From Natronospira proteinivora (GTDB lineage: Bacteria; Pseudomonadota; Gammaproteobacteria; Natronospirales; Natronospiraceae): 64,000 nt of DNA. Where the stretch lies: NCBI RefSeq assembly GCF_024170465.1, contig NZ_JALJYF010000001.1:124001-188000 (forward strand), given 5' to 3'. The translations under genes were made by a program, and so were the position numbers. The notes under the pieces were generated by a model. The model did no database searches. It saw nothing but the letters and a program-made list of their open reading frames with translations, and was not told the origin of the DNA. This document shows, piece after piece, positions 62,699-64,000 of this stretch. Every line of letters begins with the position of its first letter. Position 1 is the stretch's first letter.

Positions 62699-64000
62699 AT
62701 GGCTTGGAATGAACCGGGTAAGAATCGTGACCCCTGGGGCGGCAGCGGCAATGGCTCCGGCAATAACGGCGGTGACCGTGGCCGGGGCGATCAGGGCCCG
62801 CCTGATCTGGACGAGGTCTTTCGCAATCTGAAGGACAAGCTCTTCGGCGGCGGTGGTGGCCGCAGCGGTCGTAGCGGCGGCGGTGGTGCCGGACAGGGGC
62901 CTAGCGCGGCCATGGTGGGTATGATTGCCGGCGCCCTGCTGGTGGTCTGGCTGCTGTCGGGCTTTTATACCGTGGATGATGCTGAACGCGGCGTGGTTCT
63001 GAGGGTGGGGGGCTATGAGCGCACCGAAGGCCCGGGTCTGCACTGGCGGATTCCCTGGCCGGTGGAATCGGTGGAAAAGGTCAACGTCAATGAGATCCGC
63101 CGCTTCAACTACCGCTCCCGGATGCTTACCAAGGACGAGAACATCGTCGATGTGGATGTGAACGTTCAGTACAAGGTGGGTGATTCCGGCCCTCTGAGTG
63201 AATTGGCCGCCCGTCTGCTGGAGTCAGCTGATGTGGAAGACGGTGAGGTTCGCGTTGAGGATGTGGAAGAGTTGGAAGAAGTGGAGCCGGAAGCCGTCGA
63301 TGATGACGAAATCCAGTTCGACTTTGACGATGAAGAGTTGACCGGTAGCGACATGGCCTGTGTCTACCAGTACCCGGATTACGATAACGGCGGCGAAGAA
63401 GCCGAGTTGGCCTCCGAGGCCACCGGGCCCCAGGATGTCGCCGAACCGGCGCACAATTATCTGTTCAATGTGGCGCGCCCGGACGAAACCCTCAACGAGG
63501 TGACCGAGAGTGCCGTGCGTGAGGTGGTGGGTAACACCGTCATGGGCTGCATCCTGATTGGTGAGGGCCGGACTTTTCTGGAACTGTCCACCCGCTTGTC
63601 GGTGCAGGAAACACTGAACCGCTATGGTGCGGGCATCGAGATCACCCAGGTCAACGTGCAGGATGTAAACTTCCCCGAGCCGGTTCAGCCCGCCGTGGAG
63701 GATGCCATCAAGGCGCGTGAGGATCGGGAACGCCTGATGTTGGAAGCCGAAGCCTATCGAAATGATGTGGTGCCACGGGCTCGCGGTGCGGCCGCACGCG
63801 AAATTGAAGAGGCCCGAGGTTATCGGGCCCGGGTGGTGGATCGTTCCGAGGGTGATGCCTCCCGCTTTACCCAACTGGTGGCCGAGTATGAACTGGCCCC
63901 GGAAGTGACCCGGGAACGCCTCTACCTGGAAGCCATGGAGGAAATCCTCGGCCGTACGCCGAAGATCCTCATCGATTCCAGCGAAGGCAGCAACAACCTG
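62699..64000 (+). CDS. hflK: HflK, SPFH membrane protein with an acidic insertion (3' end missing)
   Basis: Subunit of the HflKC complex, which encloses and modulates the FtsH protease. The ATG at 62699 follows GAGGA; 434 codons are visible and the frame runs off the right edge. Layout: Gly/Asn-rich cytoplasmic start (1-66), membrane helix (about 70-90), SPFH domain and the coiled-coil part with ARAYxA-like EEARGYRARVV and PEVTRERLYLEAMEEILG. Between NVQYKV (ends 160) and YLFNVARPDETL (starts 254), contiguous in E. coli apart from a few residues, lies an insertion of about 92 residues (161-252) with 33 Asp/Glu and only 2 Arg. Confidence 0.93.
   Translation, partial: MAWNEPGKNRDPWGGSGNGSGNNGGDRGRGDQGPPDLDEVFRNLKDKLFGGGGGRSGRSGGGGAGQGPSAAMVGMIAGALLVVWLLSGFYTVDDAERGVVLRVGGYERTEGPGLHWRIPWPVESVEKVNVNEIRRFNYRSRMLTKDENIVDVDVNVQYKVGDSGPLSELAARLLESADVEDGEVRVEDVEELEEVEPEAVDDDEIQFDFDDEELTGSDMACVYQYPDYDNGGEEAELASEATGPQDVAEPAHNYLFNVARPDETLNEVTESAVREVVGNTVMGCILIGEGRTFLELSTRLSVQETLNRYGAGIEITQVNVQDVNFPEPVQPAVEDAIKAREDRERLMLEAEAYRNDVVPRARGAAAREIEEARGYRARVVDRSEGDASRFTQLVAEYELAPEVTRERLYLEAMEEILGRTPKILIDSSEGSNNL

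Overview
The window is high-GC, densely packed chromosomal DNA of a gammaproteobacterium. Almost every block is a gene order typical of that class: metG divergent from mrp; purMN next to a DUF2066 gene and hda; arsC-wrbA-DUF2069; holC-valS; lptFG divergent from pepA; pcnB-folK-dNK-panBC; and queG divergent from nnr-tsaE-amiC-mutL-miaA-hfq-hflX-hflK. Acidic proteins, a full Rnf ion pump and the gene complement suggest an Ectothiorhodospira-like, perhaps halophilic or haloalkaliphilic, lineage. That placement is inference. I see no tRNA or rRNA gene, CRISPR array, transposase or prophage.

Layout. 1-5839 (minus): rnfABCD (rnfD cut by the left edge) and metG, with REP-type palindromes between genes. 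5840-6403: a non-coding island of palindromes. 6404-15927: mrp, dcd, a DUF3108 protein, purN/purM, a DUF2066 protein, a CDP-alcohol phosphatidyltransferase, hda, DUF2069, wrbA, arsC, a LysM lipoprotein and acylphosphatase. 15932-23820: lytic transglycosylase, proS, then a KARI-like protein, a PSD-like protein, pssA, a family 4 uracil-DNA glycosylase, rimI and prfC. 23844-31720: the tgpA/DUF58/moxR unit, a divergent lipoprotein of unknown function, a serine hydrolase and a rhomboid protease. 31721-42009: a GGDEF-EAL sensor, a PagL-like outer-membrane protein, a glycosyltransferase, valS, a small conserved protein, holC and pepA. 42166-52107: lptF, lptG, RDD protein, pcnB, folK, dNK, panB, panC, panD, pgi and a GT8-like protein. 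52124-64000: a BamB-like lipoprotein, queG, and the nnr to hflK superoperon (hflK cut by the right edge).

What stands out. In the normally ilvIHC-psd-pssA neighbourhood, ilvI and ilvH are absent. The IlvC homologue has lost two catalytic positions (K130 to L, E226 to C). The adjacent PSD homologue has lost both the pyruvoyl-forming Ser and the His of the triad. Both frames are intact and tightly coupled to a normal pssA, which looks like repurposing rather than decay. HflK carries a roughly 92-residue, strongly acidic insertion inside its SPFH domain. The pcnB frame can only be extended to homologue-like length from an AUU codon, as is known for E. coli pcnB. The family 4 UDG has Ser in place of one Fe-S cysteine. 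moxR and a lipoprotein gene appear to start from the same CATG on opposite strands.

How the genes work together. Much of the window serves the envelope (Lpt export, phospholipid synthesis, amidase, transglycosylase, HflK, rhomboid, lipoproteins), translation and tRNA modification (MetRS, ValRS, ProRS, RF3, TsaE, MiaA, QueG, RimI, HflX, Hfq), and cofactor or nucleotide supply (pantothenate, folate, purines, dUTP, NADHX repair).
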